The position numbers and the translations under genes were made by a program. Source: Microvirga sp. (lineage in GTDB: Bacteria; Pseudomonadota; Alphaproteobacteria; Rhizobiales; Beijerinckiaceae). Taken from it: a stretch of DNA of 64,000 nucleotides. Where the stretch lies: positions 1 to 64,000 of the forward strand of contig NZ_JACXAB010000023.1 in assembly GCF_014699075.1 (NCBI RefSeq), read 5' to 3'. Below the pieces are notes generated by a model. That model had not been told where the DNA came from. It was given only the letters and a program-made list of their open reading frames with translations, and did no database searches. Positions 36,255 through 45,543 of this stretch are shown piece after piece (the stretch's first letter is position 1; each line of letters opens with the position of its first letter).

Positions 36255-36375
36255 CACCTCGGCGGCGTTCAAAACAGATGGCAGCTTGCTTTGACGGCCG
36301 CGGGAACCCGCTTGATCCGACATCCTGCAAGCCTCGTGAGAAGCGGGCGCGGCAAGCGCGAGGCTGAGACTGCCC

Positions 36376-37575
36376 TCAGCCGGACGTGCGGTCTGTTTTC
36401 TCGGCCAGGTAGGCAATTGCTGCGCTGCAGCCGCCGGAGCCGTGCGGGATTCCCAGCGCAGCCAAGCCCATCTCGATGACGCCCAAGGTCCCAAGCAGGG
36501 TGGGCGCGTTGATGTGGCCCATGTGCCCGATCCGGAAGCCATGGCCAGAGGCCGGGCCGATTGCGATCCCGAGCACAACGCCGCATACATCCCTGCAGTA
36601 ATCCAACAGCGGCGTGGCATGCGCCTCGTCCATCGCCAGGACTGTCACGGAATCCGAGCGCTGGTCCGGCTGCAGGATATTGAAATCGATCGCGCCGCCC
36701 TTGGCCCATTCGGCGACGGCCCGGCGGGTGGCTTCGGCCAAGAGGCGGTGCCGTTGATGAACATTGTCCAGGCCCTCGCTGAGGATCAGGTCGAGCGCCT
36801 TGCGGAAGCCGAACATGAGGTGCTCCGGGCAGGTGCCGCAATATTTCTGATAATGCTCCGGACCATCTCGGAAGCTCCAATCCCAGTAGAAGGTCCGAAG
36901 ATCGGCCTCGGGATGCACCTGCTTGGCCCTCGGGCTGGCAGCCACGAAGCTCAGGCCCGGCGTCATCATAAGGCCTTTTTGCGAGGCCGAGACGGCGACG
37001 GCGACGCCCCACTCGTCCATCTCGAACGGAATCGCTCCCAGCGATGCGATGACGTCCACCATCAACAGCGCGTCGTGCCCGGCCTCGTCCACGGCACGGC
37101 GGATCGACGGGATATCGTTGAGCACACCCGAAGCGGTGTCGACCTGAGTCAGCAGAACGGCCTTGACCCGGCCCTCGCGGTCATTTCTCAGAAAGGCCTG
37201 CAATTGGTCCGGGTCCGCAGCCCGCCTCCAAGCACCTGGAAGAATGATGACATCGATTCCAAGGCGCTTGGCCATTTCCGCCCATCCAAGGGCGAACAGA
37301 CCCGACTCGAGCACGACAACCCGGTCGCCGCGCGACAAGGTGTTGGTGAGGGCAGACTCCCAGGCGCCATGGCCGTTGGCCGCGTAGATGTAGGTATCGC
37401 CGGCGGTTCTGAACACCGTGCGAAGATCGCGCAGGCACGACATGGTCACGTCGACCAGCGGGCCCGAGTAGATGTCGACCGCCGGCCGGTGCATGGCGCT
37501 CAGGACTTCATCCGGAACTGTCGTCGGACCCGGGATCATCAAGAATTCCCGACCACCTCGAAGTGACATGCTCAT
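36376..37575 (-). CDS. Class V aminotransferase (alanine-glyoxylate/serine-pyruvate type)
   Basis: 399 residues, start 37575 with GAGAGG upstream (ATG 37569 is also possible). MIPGPTTVPDEVLSAMHRP is the family's first signature; AANGHGAWESAL binds the PLP phosphate; VDVIASLGAIPFEMDEWG leads to SASQKGLMMTPG, with Lys200 forming the Schiff base. The reaction is transfer of an amino group to a small 2-oxo acid. It is followed upstream by amino-acid-type importer genes on the same strand and converges on the acylase gene. Confidence 0.88.
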   Translation of the reverse strand: MSMSLRGGREFLMIPGPTTVPDEVLSAMHRPAVDIYSGPLVDVTMSCLRDLRTVFRTAGDTYIYAANGHGAWESALTNTLSRGDRVVVLESGLFALGWAEMAKRLGIDVIILPGAWRRAADPDQLQAFLRNDREGRVKAVLLTQVDTASGVLNDIPSIRRAVDEAGHDALLMVDVIASLGAIPFEMDEWGVAVAVSASQKGLMMTPGLSFVAASPRAKQVHPEADLRTFYWDWSFRDGPEHYQKYCGTCPEHLMFGFRKALDLILSEGLDNVHQRHRLLAEATRRAVAEWAKGGAIDFNILQPDQRSDSVTVLAMDEAHATPLLDYCRDVCGVVLGIAIGPASGHGFRIGHMGHINAPTLLGTLGVIEMGLAALGIPHGSGGCSAAIAYLAEKTDRTSG

Positions 37576-37649
37576 AATCCTCTCGGACACCTTGATTGGG
37601 GCAGGTTAAGCTCAGGTTCTACCCATCTGTGACAACGCCATGCGGGATG

Positions 37650-38342
37650 TCACACAGCCTTCTGCGGAACGCGCTGGCTGATCAGGCCTGCAATTGATGT
37701 GATCATCGCCGTGATGACTAAATAGACGAGTGCTACGGTCAGCAGGGGCTCGTACACGAGGAACGTGTGCGTGCGCACCTGGTTCGCCGCCCCCACGAGA
37801 TCTACGACCGCGACGGTTGAGGCCAGGGCGGTCGACTTCAGCAGCAGAACGGTGTCTCCGACGAGGGTCGGGAGCAACATTCGCAACGCCGACGGCAGCC
37901 AGATGCGGCGAAACATCAGCCCCGACGACATTCCAAATGCGCGGGCCGCTTCCAGCTGACCCTTGGCGACGGACAGCAGGCCGCCCCGCAGCAACTCGCC
38001 TTCATAAGCTGCCACGCTGATCGCAAGGGACACAACCACATACCAGAAACCGTCGCGCAGATAGGGCCAGAAAATGCTTGTGCGGACTTCCGGAGTGGCA
38101 GCGAGGAGCGAGCCGACGCCGTAGTAGAGAATGTAGATCTGCACCAGCAGAGGGGTGCCGCGGATGACTGTCGTGAACGTGCCACTAAGATAGTACAGGA
38201 TCGGATTGCGGGAGACCCGGGCGACGGCCACAGGAATTGCCAGGGCAAAGCCGAACAGCGCCCCGAGAACCAGAAGAAGAAGCGTGCGCCACAGTCCGCC
38301 GAGGAGGATTGGCCAGAATTCGCTCACCCAAGAGAAGTCCAT
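37650..38342 (-). CDS. Polar amino acid ABC transporter permease (HisM-like)
   Basis: 230 residues, five membrane helices. IRGTPLLVQIYILYYGVG and the EAA-type motif GQLEAARAFGMSSGLMFRRIWLPSAL define the HisM/GlnP family. It lies 10 bp downstream of its partner permease and 74 bp upstream of the aminotransferase, in the same orientation. Confidence 0.92.
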   Translation of the reverse strand: MDFSWVSEFWPILLGGLWRTLLLLVLGALFGFALAIPVAVARVSRNPILYYLSGTFTTVIRGTPLLVQIYILYYGVGSLLAATPEVRTSIFWPYLRDGFWYVVVSLAISVAAYEGELLRGGLLSVAKGQLEAARAFGMSSGLMFRRIWLPSALRMLLPTLVGDTVLLLKSTALASTVAVVDLVGAANQVRTHTFLVYEPLLTVALVYLVITAMITSIAGLISQRVPQKAV

Positions 38343-38352
38343 GGATGCTTCC

Positions 38353-39069
38353 TCAAATCACCTGCTGCGTTCGGCGGAAACGCCGCTCGACCGATTGGAA
38401 CAGAAGGTTGGAGGCCAAGGTCATGACGAGATACATCAGACCTGCCACGCAGTAGAAGGTGAAGTACATCCTCGTGGAGGCGGCCGCAGACTTGGCGCTG
38501 GACAGCAATTCGCTGAACCCGATCACACTGATGAGGCTCGTCTCCTTGATCAGCACGACCCAGAGGTTGGCGAGTCCCGGGAGAGCCACCGGCAGCATGG
38601 CAGGCAGAATGATGCGCCTGAGGAACAGCCAAGGCGTGAACGCAAACGCCCGTCCCGCCTCGAGTTGCCCGGTGGGAATTGCAAGGATTGCGCCACGGAA
38701 GATTTCGCCGGCATATGCACCCTGCACGATGCCGAGCACCGCGACGGCTGTCGCAAAGCCGTTGATTTCAACGTGTCCGAAACACAGCGCCGCGAGCAGT
38801 GCGCTCAAGCCGGAAGAGCCCGCATAATAGAGAAGGATGATGAGCAGCAGTTCGGGGATGGCGCGAAAGACCGTCGTATAGGCGCTGGCGACCGCGCGCG
38901 TGGCCGGGCCGCCCCAGAGCTTTGCCACGGCGGAGGTCATGCCGAGCAGCAGGCCGACCAGAAACGATCCGGCGGCGATCTGCACGGTGAGCAGAGCTCC
39001 CTGGAGGAGCACGCCCTTCCAGCTGGAAACAGTGCCGATGAGGGGTTCAAACAATGCGCCAGGGCCCAT
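38353..39069 (-). CDS. Polar amino acid ABC transporter permease (HisQ-like)
   Basis: 238 residues, five membrane helices. FRAIPELLLIILLYYAGSSG and GQLEAGRAFAFTPWLFLRRIILPAMLP are the family motifs. Probably forms a heterodimer with the HisM-like subunit in the inner membrane. Confidence 0.92.
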   Translation of the reverse strand: MGPGALFEPLIGTVSSWKGVLLQGALLTVQIAAGSFLVGLLLGMTSAVAKLWGGPATRAVASAYTTVFRAIPELLLIILLYYAGSSGLSALLAALCFGHVEINGFATAVAVLGIVQGAYAGEIFRGAILAIPTGQLEAGRAFAFTPWLFLRRIILPAMLPVALPGLANLWVVLIKETSLISVIGFSELLSSAKSAAASTRMYFTFYCVAGLMYLVMTLASNLLFQSVERRFRRTQQVI

Positions 39070-39123
39070 GCGCCACCTGATCGACGATGCCGTTGTATCT
39101 GGTCATGACTGATGCGCCTGTGC

Positions 39124-39151
39124 GGGATCCGGCCATGAAGAGCCGGATCCC
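39124..39151 (-). promoter_or_regulatory. Intercistronic hairpin after binding-protein gene
   Basis: GGGATCCGGC (39124-39133) and GCCGGATCCC (39142-39151) form a perfect 10-bp stem, 9 bp after the stop of the binding-protein gene. Same placement as the hairpin at 28329, probably stabilising the binding-protein mRNA. Confidence 0.6.
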
Positions 39152-39160
39152 AGGATCGGT

Positions 39161-39940
39161 CTAGCGGGGAGAGACGTCGACCTTGAAGTACTTCTTCTGG
39201 ATCTTATCGTACTCGCCGCTTGCGACCATGTTGCTCAGGGCCGCGTTCATCTTGTCGCGGAGAGGATCGCCCTTGCGGAACGCAGCGCCGACACCGCCGC
39301 CGAGGAGCGGATCCTTGGGAGCTTCGGCCTTGATTTCGTAAGGCTTGCCCTCGTTAGTCTTCAGGAACTCCTCCATGGCGAGCGCATCGGAGATCATCAG
39401 GTCAAGGCGTCCGGCCAGAAGGTCCGACGTGACTTCGTCCTGACGCGGGAAGATCTTGATTTCGGCGCTGTCGCCGAAGCGGGCTTGAGCATAGGCGGCA
39501 TGAACCGAGCCACTGATGACGCCGATGATCTTACCCTTGAGGCTTTCCTTGGTCGGCTGAACCGGCGCGCCCTTCGGCCCCACGAACACCACGCGGGTGT
39601 CATAGTAAGGATTGCTGAAGTCCACGCGCTTCTTGCGCTCCTCAGTGATCGTCATGTTGTTGTAGATCATGTCGATCTTGTTGTTGTTCAGGGCGGAGAT
39701 CAGGCCATCCCAGGTGATCTCGACCAGTTGGCACTTCACCTTCATGCTTGCGCAGAACGATGCGAGCAGGTCGGGCTCAAAGCCGAAGCGGCTGCCGTCG
39801 GCTTTCTTGTCGGTGAAGGGCGGGAAGGGACCGGGGTCGAGGCCGACGCGAACGACGTCCTGGGCCGAAACCGCGGCGGTGCTGAGCACGATGGCCAGCA
39901 GGCCTCCCGAAATCTGCGACAACAATCTAAAGGCTTTCAT
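39161..39940 (-). CDS. Amino acid ABC transporter substrate-binding protein (family 3)
   Basis: 259 residues. Signal peptide 1-26 (LAIVLSTAAVSAQ). SBP_bac_3 pattern: RFGFEPDLLASFCASMKVKC, EITWDGLISALNNNKIDMIY, MTITEERKKRVDFSNPYYDT and DLLAGRLDLMISDALAMEEF. Periplasmic receptor for the HisQM-type permease. The conserved Arg/Asp sites for an alpha-amino acid group appear present (TITEERKKRVDFS). Confidence 0.92.
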   Translation of the reverse strand: MKAFRLLSQISGGLLAIVLSTAAVSAQDVVRVGLDPGPFPPFTDKKADGSRFGFEPDLLASFCASMKVKCQLVEITWDGLISALNNNKIDMIYNNMTITEERKKRVDFSNPYYDTRVVFVGPKGAPVQPTKESLKGKIIGVISGSVHAAYAQARFGDSAEIKIFPRQDEVTSDLLAGRLDLMISDALAMEEFLKTNEGKPYEIKAEAPKDPLLGGGVGAAFRKGDPLRDKMNAALSNMVASGEYDKIQKKYFKVDVSPR

Positions 39941-39996
39941 TGTTTCCTCCCGATACCGCCGCTTGCTTGCAGCTTGAATTCATCCCCTGCTCGCCA

Positions 39997-40803
39997 TCAG
40001 GCAAGAGCATGCTGGGCAGAGACGAACTGGCGGCACCGCTCGCTCTGGGGATTGTGGAAGACTTTCGCCGGTGGACCTTCCTCCTCCACGATCCCTTTGT
40101 GCAGGAAGGCCACATGGCTTGACACCTGGCGGGCGAAGCTCATTTCGTGAGTGACAAGGATCATCGTGCGTCCTTCATCCGCGAGGTCACGAATGACCTT
40201 CAGCACCTCCCCGACCAGTTCGGGATCCAATGCCGACGTGGGCTCGTCGAACAGCATGACCCGCGGATTGATGGCTAGGGCTCGGGCGATGGCAGCCCGC
40301 TGCTGCTGGCCGCCCGACAGAAATGCAGGATAGACGTCGCGCTTCTCGTAAAGCCCGACCTTCGCGAGCAACTGCTCGGCGAACTCCACCGCTTCAGCGC
40401 GCGCAACACCGTGCACGAAGAGCGGAGCCTCGATGATGTTCTCGAGAACCGTCATGTGGTTCCAGAGATTAAAGCTCTGGAACACCATTCCGAGCCGCAT
40501 TCGGATCCCGCGCACCTTGTGAGGGTTCAGCCGTGGCGGGCGACCTCCTCTGGACGGCGTGAACTGGATCTCCTCAGCGCCGACGCTGAGCGTGCCCGCA
40601 TTCGGAACCTCGAGAAGATTGATGCAGCGCAGGAGGGTGCTTTTGCCGGAGCCGCTCGACCCGATCAGCGTCACCACATCACCCTCGCGGGCTTCGAGCG
40701 AGATGCCTTTCAGAACTTCCAACTGACCGAAGCTCTTGTGAAGACCGTCGATCTTCACAGCGCATGCGCGATGCGTAGCGTCGTCAGGTGAAACTCGCAT
40801 CAT
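39997..40803 (-). CDS. Amino acid ABC transporter ATPase (HisP/GlnQ-like)
   Basis: 268 residues (ATGATG at 40803/40800). Walker A GSSGSGKST, Q-loop MVFQSFNLWNHMTVLENI, signature LSGGQQQRAAIARAL, Walker B VMLFDEPTSALDPEL, H-loop VTHEMSFARQ. First gene of the operon ATPase, binding protein, two permeases, aminotransferase. Upstream (40900-40975) are A/T-rich near-repeats TGTTCAATAAAAT and TGTTCAAAATAAAAT, a likely control region. Confidence 0.93.
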   Translation of the reverse strand: MMRVSPDDATHRACAVKIDGLHKSFGQLEVLKGISLEAREGDVVTLIGSSGSGKSTLLRCINLLEVPNAGTLSVGAEEIQFTPSRGGRPPRLNPHKVRGIRMRLGMVFQSFNLWNHMTVLENIIEAPLFVHGVARAEAVEFAEQLLAKVGLYEKRDVYPAFLSGGQQQRAAIARALAINPRVMLFDEPTSALDPELVGEVLKVIRDLADEGRTMILVTHEMSFARQVSSHVAFLHKGIVEEEGPPAKVFHNPQSERCRQFVSAQHALA

Positions 40804-41019
40804 CCGCGTCGTGCTCCAGAATACAGAGAGTCCTCTAAGGCAGATGTGCATCGGTTGATGCGGTGTCGTCCAAGGCTCCAGCCGGCACCCAGAAATTTAT
40901 TCTTCATATCGCGGTGGCTTGCAACTTTTTTGTTCAATAAAATACCCATCATGTTCAAAATAAAATCCAGGCCCCGGCGATGGTGCCTTGAGCGTCGGAA
41001 CCGGCCGACCTGATGCAGC

Positions 41020-41838
41020 TCAATAACTCAGGGCCCGGGCCGCTTCGATGGCCAGAGGCGCGAAGCGTTTGCGGAAATCGTCCACGGTCCACTCGCTGAG
41101 CGAGCCGGCGATATGCACCGCTGCAACGGGCTGACGTCGATCGTCGAGCACGGCGGCAGACAAAACAACCTCGCCGAGCAGACTTTCCTCGACCGCATAG
41201 GCATATCCCTCGCGGCGGGCTTCCCGCACCTTGTCCCAGATCTTGTCCAGGTCCGTGATTGTTTTGGGCGTCAGCGCTTTGCGCTCCGAGCGGCGAAGAA
41301 TGTCGTCGATAGCAGCGTCGTCCAGATGCGCCAGCATCGCGCGTCCGCCTGACGAGCAGAAGGTTGGGATTCTCCGGCCCGCAAGAGTGGCAAAAAACGT
41401 CTCGCGCTTGCTCTGCAGCCGGATGGCGTAAAGAATGGAGAGGTCGTCAAAGAGACTGAAGTCGACGCGCTCACTGGAGTTCTTGCGGAGCTCGATCAGG
41501 ATCGGCGTGGCTCGCTCGATCAATGGATTGGACCGGAGATAGTCAAAGGCCCGATCGAGAAGGCGTCTGCCGGGCAGCAATCCGCCGTCGGACGAGCGCT
41601 CAAGGTATCCGAGGCTCAACAGGGTTTGGGCCGCGCGCTGAGCGGCGCTTTTCGTGATCCGGGCGCTTGCGGCGATTTCGCTCAAAGACATGGGTCTGGC
41701 ATCACGCCCGAACGCTTCGAGAACATAAAGGGCCCGCGCAACGGATTGCAGAAACAGGCGATCATCGACCTCAAGAAGCTGATCGCCGCCATTCCTAGGG
41801 CTCTTGGCCTGCTTGCCGGACGGAGTGTCGCTGGTCAT
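41020..41838 (-). CDS. IclR family transcriptional regulator
   Basis: 272 residues. Start 41838 (MTSDTPSGKQ) with AGGA 7 bp upstream; ATG 41856 is also in frame. Residues 30-90 form the winged helix (SVARALYVLEAFGRDARPMS, LSEIAASARITKSAAQRAAQ), and residues 105-272 the GAF-like effector domain (RKNSSERVDFSLFDDLSILY, VVLSAAVLDDRRQPVAAVHI). Divergent from the ABC operon at 42065. A 17-bp inverted repeat in the intergenic region and a near-copy at 32694 are the best candidates for its operators. Confidence 0.9.
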   Translation of the reverse strand: MTSDTPSGKQAKSPRNGGDQLLEVDDRLFLQSVARALYVLEAFGRDARPMSLSEIAASARITKSAAQRAAQTLLSLGYLERSSDGGLLPGRRLLDRAFDYLRSNPLIERATPILIELRKNSSERVDFSLFDDLSILYAIRLQSKRETFFATLAGRRIPTFCSSGGRAMLAHLDDAAIDDILRRSERKALTPKTITDLDKIWDKVREARREGYAYAVEESLLGEVVLSAAVLDDRRQPVAAVHIAGSLSEWTVDDFRKRFAPLAIEAARALSY

Positions 41839-41909
41839 CGATGAATCCTGCAGCATGGTCCCGTTGACGAACCTTATACGAGTAAGTAGGCTCGTTATGC
41901 AACACGTTT

Positions 41910-41926
41910 GTATCGTATATCGATAC
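41910..41926. promoter_or_regulatory. Putative IclR operator in divergent promoter region
   Basis: GTATCGTATATCGATAC, a near-perfect inverted repeat (arms GTATCG/CGATAC). It lies 72 bp upstream of the regulator start codon and 139 bp upstream of the permease gene. The near-identical sequence at 32694-32710 is 9.2 kb away. Confidence 0.65.
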
Positions 41927-42064
41927 GGACCTGGAGGACTCGGATTGCTCATCCAGACATCATGCAGGCGGATCCCCGGGTTTCCTGGGTTGCAAAGAGC
42001 GGCACCGCCCGTGTTGCGCGTCTGGAACCAAAATCTGGGTGTCGTGTGACGAGGAGTTGCCTTT

Positions 42065-43042
42065 ATGGATAAGCTGCGCCCGATCATCGGTCGTCTGCTG
42101 AAGTCGATCGCAATCATCGCAACGATCATCGTTCTCAACTTCCTGCTCATTAGGCTTGCGCCCGGTGATCCGGCGGCCGCAATGGCGGGCGAGGCCGGCG
42201 CGGCGGACGAGGCATTCATGGCCCAGCTGAGAGAGCAGTTCGGCTTGGATCGGCCCCTCTACCAGCAGCTCGCCTACTACTTTGCGGACGTCGTTCGGCT
42301 CGACCTAGGCTATTCCTACCGGCAGCGTGAGGCGGTTGTTGAACTGATCCTGGACCGGCTCCCGGCAACCCTGCTGCTGACGATCAGCGGCTTCATCGTC
42401 GCGCTCGGTCTCGGCGTCCTGATGGGGGTCACGTCGGCCATGCGGGTCGGGCGGCTCACGGATCGGCTGATTTCGCTGTTTGCGCTTCTGTTTTACGCCA
42501 CTCCGCTCTTCTGGGTCGGCCTGATGGCGATCATGCTGTTTTCCGTATGGCTGGGCTGGCTGCCGTCCTTTGGGATGGAGAGTGTCGGCGCCGGATATGC
42601 TGGTTGGACCCGAGCGGCTGATATCGCTCACCACCTCATCCTCCCCGCGGGAACGCTAGGTCTGTTCTATGTGGCCGTGTATACGCGCCTGACACGCGCT
42701 TCGATGCTGGAAGTAAAGGATATGGACTTCGTGCGGACGGCCCGTGCGAAGGGTCTGCGGCACGGCCTGATCGTCCGCCGCCATATCCTACGCAACGCCA
42801 TGCTGCCGGTGATCACCTTCGCCGGCATCCAAGCCGGCCAGCTTGTCGGTGGAGCCGTTCTGACCGAGACGGTGTTCGCATGGCCGGGGATCGGACGCCT
42901 CGCTTTCGATGCGCTGTTGCAGAGGGATTATCCCGTGCTGCTTGGCGTCTTCTTCGTCACGTCGGTCATGGTGGTGGTGTTCAACATCATCACGGACATG
43001 GCCTATCGCATCGCTGATCCGCGGATCGAGGTAGCATCATGA
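42065..43042 (+). CDS. ABC transporter permease (DppB-like), second importer
   Basis: 325 residues, six membrane helices. LNFLLIRLAPGDPAAAMAGE near the front and the EAA loop DMDFVRTARAKGLRHGLIVR. GAGGAGT precedes the ATG. First gene of a plus-strand operon that runs to 48814. Confidence 0.93.
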   Translation: MDKLRPIIGRLLKSIAIIATIIVLNFLLIRLAPGDPAAAMAGEAGAADEAFMAQLREQFGLDRPLYQQLAYYFADVVRLDLGYSYRQREAVVELILDRLPATLLLTISGFIVALGLGVLMGVTSAMRVGRLTDRLISLFALLFYATPLFWVGLMAIMLFSVWLGWLPSFGMESVGAGYAGWTRAADIAHHLILPAGTLGLFYVAVYTRLTRASMLEVKDMDFVRTARAKGLRHGLIVRRHILRNAMLPVITFAGIQAGQLVGGAVLTETVFAWPGIGRLAFDALLQRDYPVLLGVFFVTSVMVVVFNIITDMAYRIADPRIEVAS

Positions 43043-43881
43043 ACTCGAATCTATGGCGGCTTCTCAAGGACCCGGGTGCGGCCATCGGCATTGCGCTCCT
43101 GGTCGCGGTTGTGGTCGTGGCCGCGCTGGCTCCCGTGCTCTATCCGCAGGATCCATGGTCTATGGCGGGCCGCCCGTTCCTCCCGCCCTTTACAGATCCG
43201 CAATTCCCGCTCGGCACCGACATGATGGGGAGGGACATCGCGGCGGGCCTGGCCTATGGGGCTCGCGTGTCCCTCATCGTCGGGATCGTGTCGACCGCCT
43301 GCGCGATCGTGCTCGGCGTCACCTTGGGCGGCATCGCCGGCTATTACGGCGGACTTGCCGACGACGCGCTCATGAGGGTCACGGAATTCTTTCAGACCAT
43401 CCCGACCTTCATCTTTGCCCTGGTCATGGTCGCGATCCTCAGCCCGTCGATCCTGTCGATCATCCTGGCGATCGGCATCGTGAGTTGGCCGCCCGTGGCG
43501 CGACTGGTGCGGGCAGAGTTCGCGAGCCTGCGCGGCCGCGAGTTCGTGCAGGCGGCCATCGCGCTGGGTGAGAGCGACCGCCACATCATCCTGCGGCAGA
43601 TCCTGCCGAATACACTGTCGCCCGTCCTGGTCATGGGCTCCCTGATGGTGGCGTCGGCCATCCTGACCGAAGCAGCCATCAGCTTCCTGGGCTTGGGCGA
43701 TCCCAACATGATGAGCTGGGGGTACATGATTGGCGCCTCGCGGACGGTCATCAGGCAGGCATGGTGGATGAGCTTCTTTCCCGGGTTGGTCATCGTGCTC
43801 GTCGTGCTCATGATCAACCTCGTAGGCGAGGGCCTCAACGATGTGCTCAACCCACGACTGGCCAGAAAGGGGCGGGCATGA
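43039..43881 (+). CDS. ABC transporter permease (DppC-like), second importer
   Basis: 280 residues, overlapping the preceding stop by ATGA. Six membrane helices, FPLGTDMMGRDIAAGLAYGA, the EAA loop REFVQAAIALGESDRHIILR and a typical end (GEGLNDVLNPRL). Confidence 0.93.
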   Translation: MNSNLWRLLKDPGAAIGIALLVAVVVVAALAPVLYPQDPWSMAGRPFLPPFTDPQFPLGTDMMGRDIAAGLAYGARVSLIVGIVSTACAIVLGVTLGGIAGYYGGLADDALMRVTEFFQTIPTFIFALVMVAILSPSILSIILAIGIVSWPPVARLVRAEFASLRGREFVQAAIALGESDRHIILRQILPNTLSPVLVMGSLMVASAILTEAAISFLGLGDPNMMSWGYMIGASRTVIRQAWWMSFFPGLVIVLVVLMINLVGEGLNDVLNPRLARKGRA

Positions 43882-45524
43882 TGAGCCAACGGCTTCTGTC
43901 GGTTGAGAACCTTACCATTGCGCTTCCCTCCGCAGGCGACCGGGTGAATGCGGTGGAGGGCCTCAGCTTCAACCTCAACCCTGGCGAGATCCTCTGCATC
44001 GTCGGCGAGTCCGGCTCCGGTAAGTCCATGACCGCCTCCGCGATCATGGGACTGCTGCCTGACGCGGGCGTGAAGGTGCAATCGGGCCGCATCCTGTTTC
44101 GGGGGGAAGACCTCCTGCAGATGAGCGACGAGCGCTTTCGCACCATCCGCGGATCTCGGATCGGCATGATCTTCCAGGAGCCGATGACCGCTCTCAACCC
44201 GGTCATGCAGGTCGGCGATCAGATCGAGGAAGTTCTGGAGGCGCACGGCATCCCGAAGGCGGATCGTCCGGGACGGGTGCTGTCGCTTCTCAACGCTGTC
44301 GGGTTGCCGGAGCCCGCGGCGTTGGCGCGCCGTTATCCCTTCCGCCTGTCGGGTGGCCAGAGGCAGCGCGTCGTGATTGCCATGGCGCTCGCGCTCGAAC
44401 CCGAGATTCTGATTGCGGACGAGCCGACGACAGCTCTCGACGTCACAACCCAGGCCCAGATCCTTGAACTGATCCGTGGGATTCAGCGGTCTCAAGGAAT
44501 GGGCGTGATATTCATCACCCATGACTTCGGCGTCGTTGCCGACATCGCGGATCGGGTCGCCGTGATGCAGCACGGCCGCATCGTTGAGATCGGCCCGGCG
44601 CGGGAGGTGCTCGACCAACCAGCGGACGCCTATACCCAGTCCTTGATCCGGGCCGTGCCGCAGTTCCGGGAGAAGCCGCTGCCGCCGTCACCGGAAGCCG
44701 AGCCCGTGGTTCGGGTCCGTGGCCTGAACAAGACATACGTCACCCAGGGCGGGTTCTTTACGCCCGTCAGGGAGTTCAAGGCCCTTGATGATATCAGCTT
44801 CGACATCCGTCGCGGCGAGACGGTGGGCTTGGTAGGAGAGAGCGGCTCCGGTAAGTCGACTGCGGGGCGATGCCTTGTGCGCCTCATCGACCCGAATGGC
44901 GGATCCATCGAGTACAAGAACACCGACCTCGCCAAGCTGTCGCGTTCGCAGCTCCGGCCGTTCCGCTCCAAGATCCAAATTGTCTTTCAGGATCCCTACG
45001 CCTCGCTCAACCCCCGCCACACGGTTGGCCAGAGCATCATGGCTGGGCCTTTGGCCCATGGGATTGATGCAAAGACCGCCCGTGAGCGCATGAACCGTCT
45101 CCTGATCCGGGTCGGCCTCGATGAGGCGGCCGCCGATCGCTTTCCGCACGAGTTTTCGGGGGGACAGCGCCAGCGGATCGGCATTGCGCGGGCGCTGGCT
45201 GTCGAACCGGATCTCCTGGTGGCGGACGAGGCCGTTTCCGCACTCGACGTGTCCGTCCAGGCGCAGGTGCTCGAATTGCTCCGCGATATTCGCGAGGAGT
45301 TTCAACTCGCCATGCTGTTCATCACCCATGACCTGCGCATCGCGTCACAGCTCTGCCACCGCGTCCTCGTGCTGCACAAGGGGCGGGTGGTCGAAAGCGG
45401 CGAGACGACATCCGTGTTCCGGAATCCGCGTGACAGCTACACGCGCAGCCTGATCGATGCCGTGCCGGGTCGTGAATGGCACCATTCACCCGGCGGAGAT
45501 TCCACGACGAGAAGCTTTGCCTAA
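43878..45524 (+). CDS. Fused two-domain ABC ATPase (DppD-DppF fusion) of second importer
   Basis: 548 residues, starting in the ATGATG that overlaps the permease stop. Two complete ATPase cassettes: the first with [35 protein letters not shown] and [12 protein letters not shown] (residues 1-265); the second with [36 protein letters not shown] and [12 protein letters not shown] (290-548). In the second Walker B, Pro of the usual DEP is Ala (DEA). The first importer of this window has separate ATPases, so the two systems are not simple duplicates. Confidence 0.93.
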   Translation: MMSQRLLSVENLTIALPSAGDRVNAVEGLSFNLNPGEILCIVGESGSGKSMTASAIMGLLPDAGVKVQSGRILFRGEDLLQMSDERFRTIRGSRIGMIFQEPMTALNPVMQVGDQIEEVLEAHGIPKADRPGRVLSLLNAVGLPEPAALARRYPFRLSGGQRQRVVIAMALALEPEILIADEPTTALDVTTQAQILELIRGIQRSQGMGVIFITHDFGVVADIADRVAVMQHGRIVEIGPAREVLDQPADAYTQSLIRAVPQFREKPLPPSPEAEPVVRVRGLNKTYVTQGGFFTPVREFKALDDISFDIRRGETVGLVGESGSGKSTAGRCLVRLIDPNGGSIEYKNTDLAKLSRSQLRPFRSKIQIVFQDPYASLNPRHTVGQSIMAGPLAHGIDAKTARERMNRLLIRVGLDEAAADRFPHEFSGGQRQRIGIARALAVEPDLLVADEAVSALDVSVQAQVLELLRDIREEFQLAMLFITHDLRIASQLCHRVLVLHKGRVVESGETTSVFRNPRDSYTRSLIDAVPGREWHHSPGGDSTTRSFA

Positions 45525-45543
45525 CAAGAAGAAAGAGGGACAC

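Noticed and set aside
43392..44618. 408-codon minus-strand frame across the second ABC operon
   Set aside because: Overlaps two clear ABC genes (DppC-like and fused ATPase) and shows no recognisable domain.
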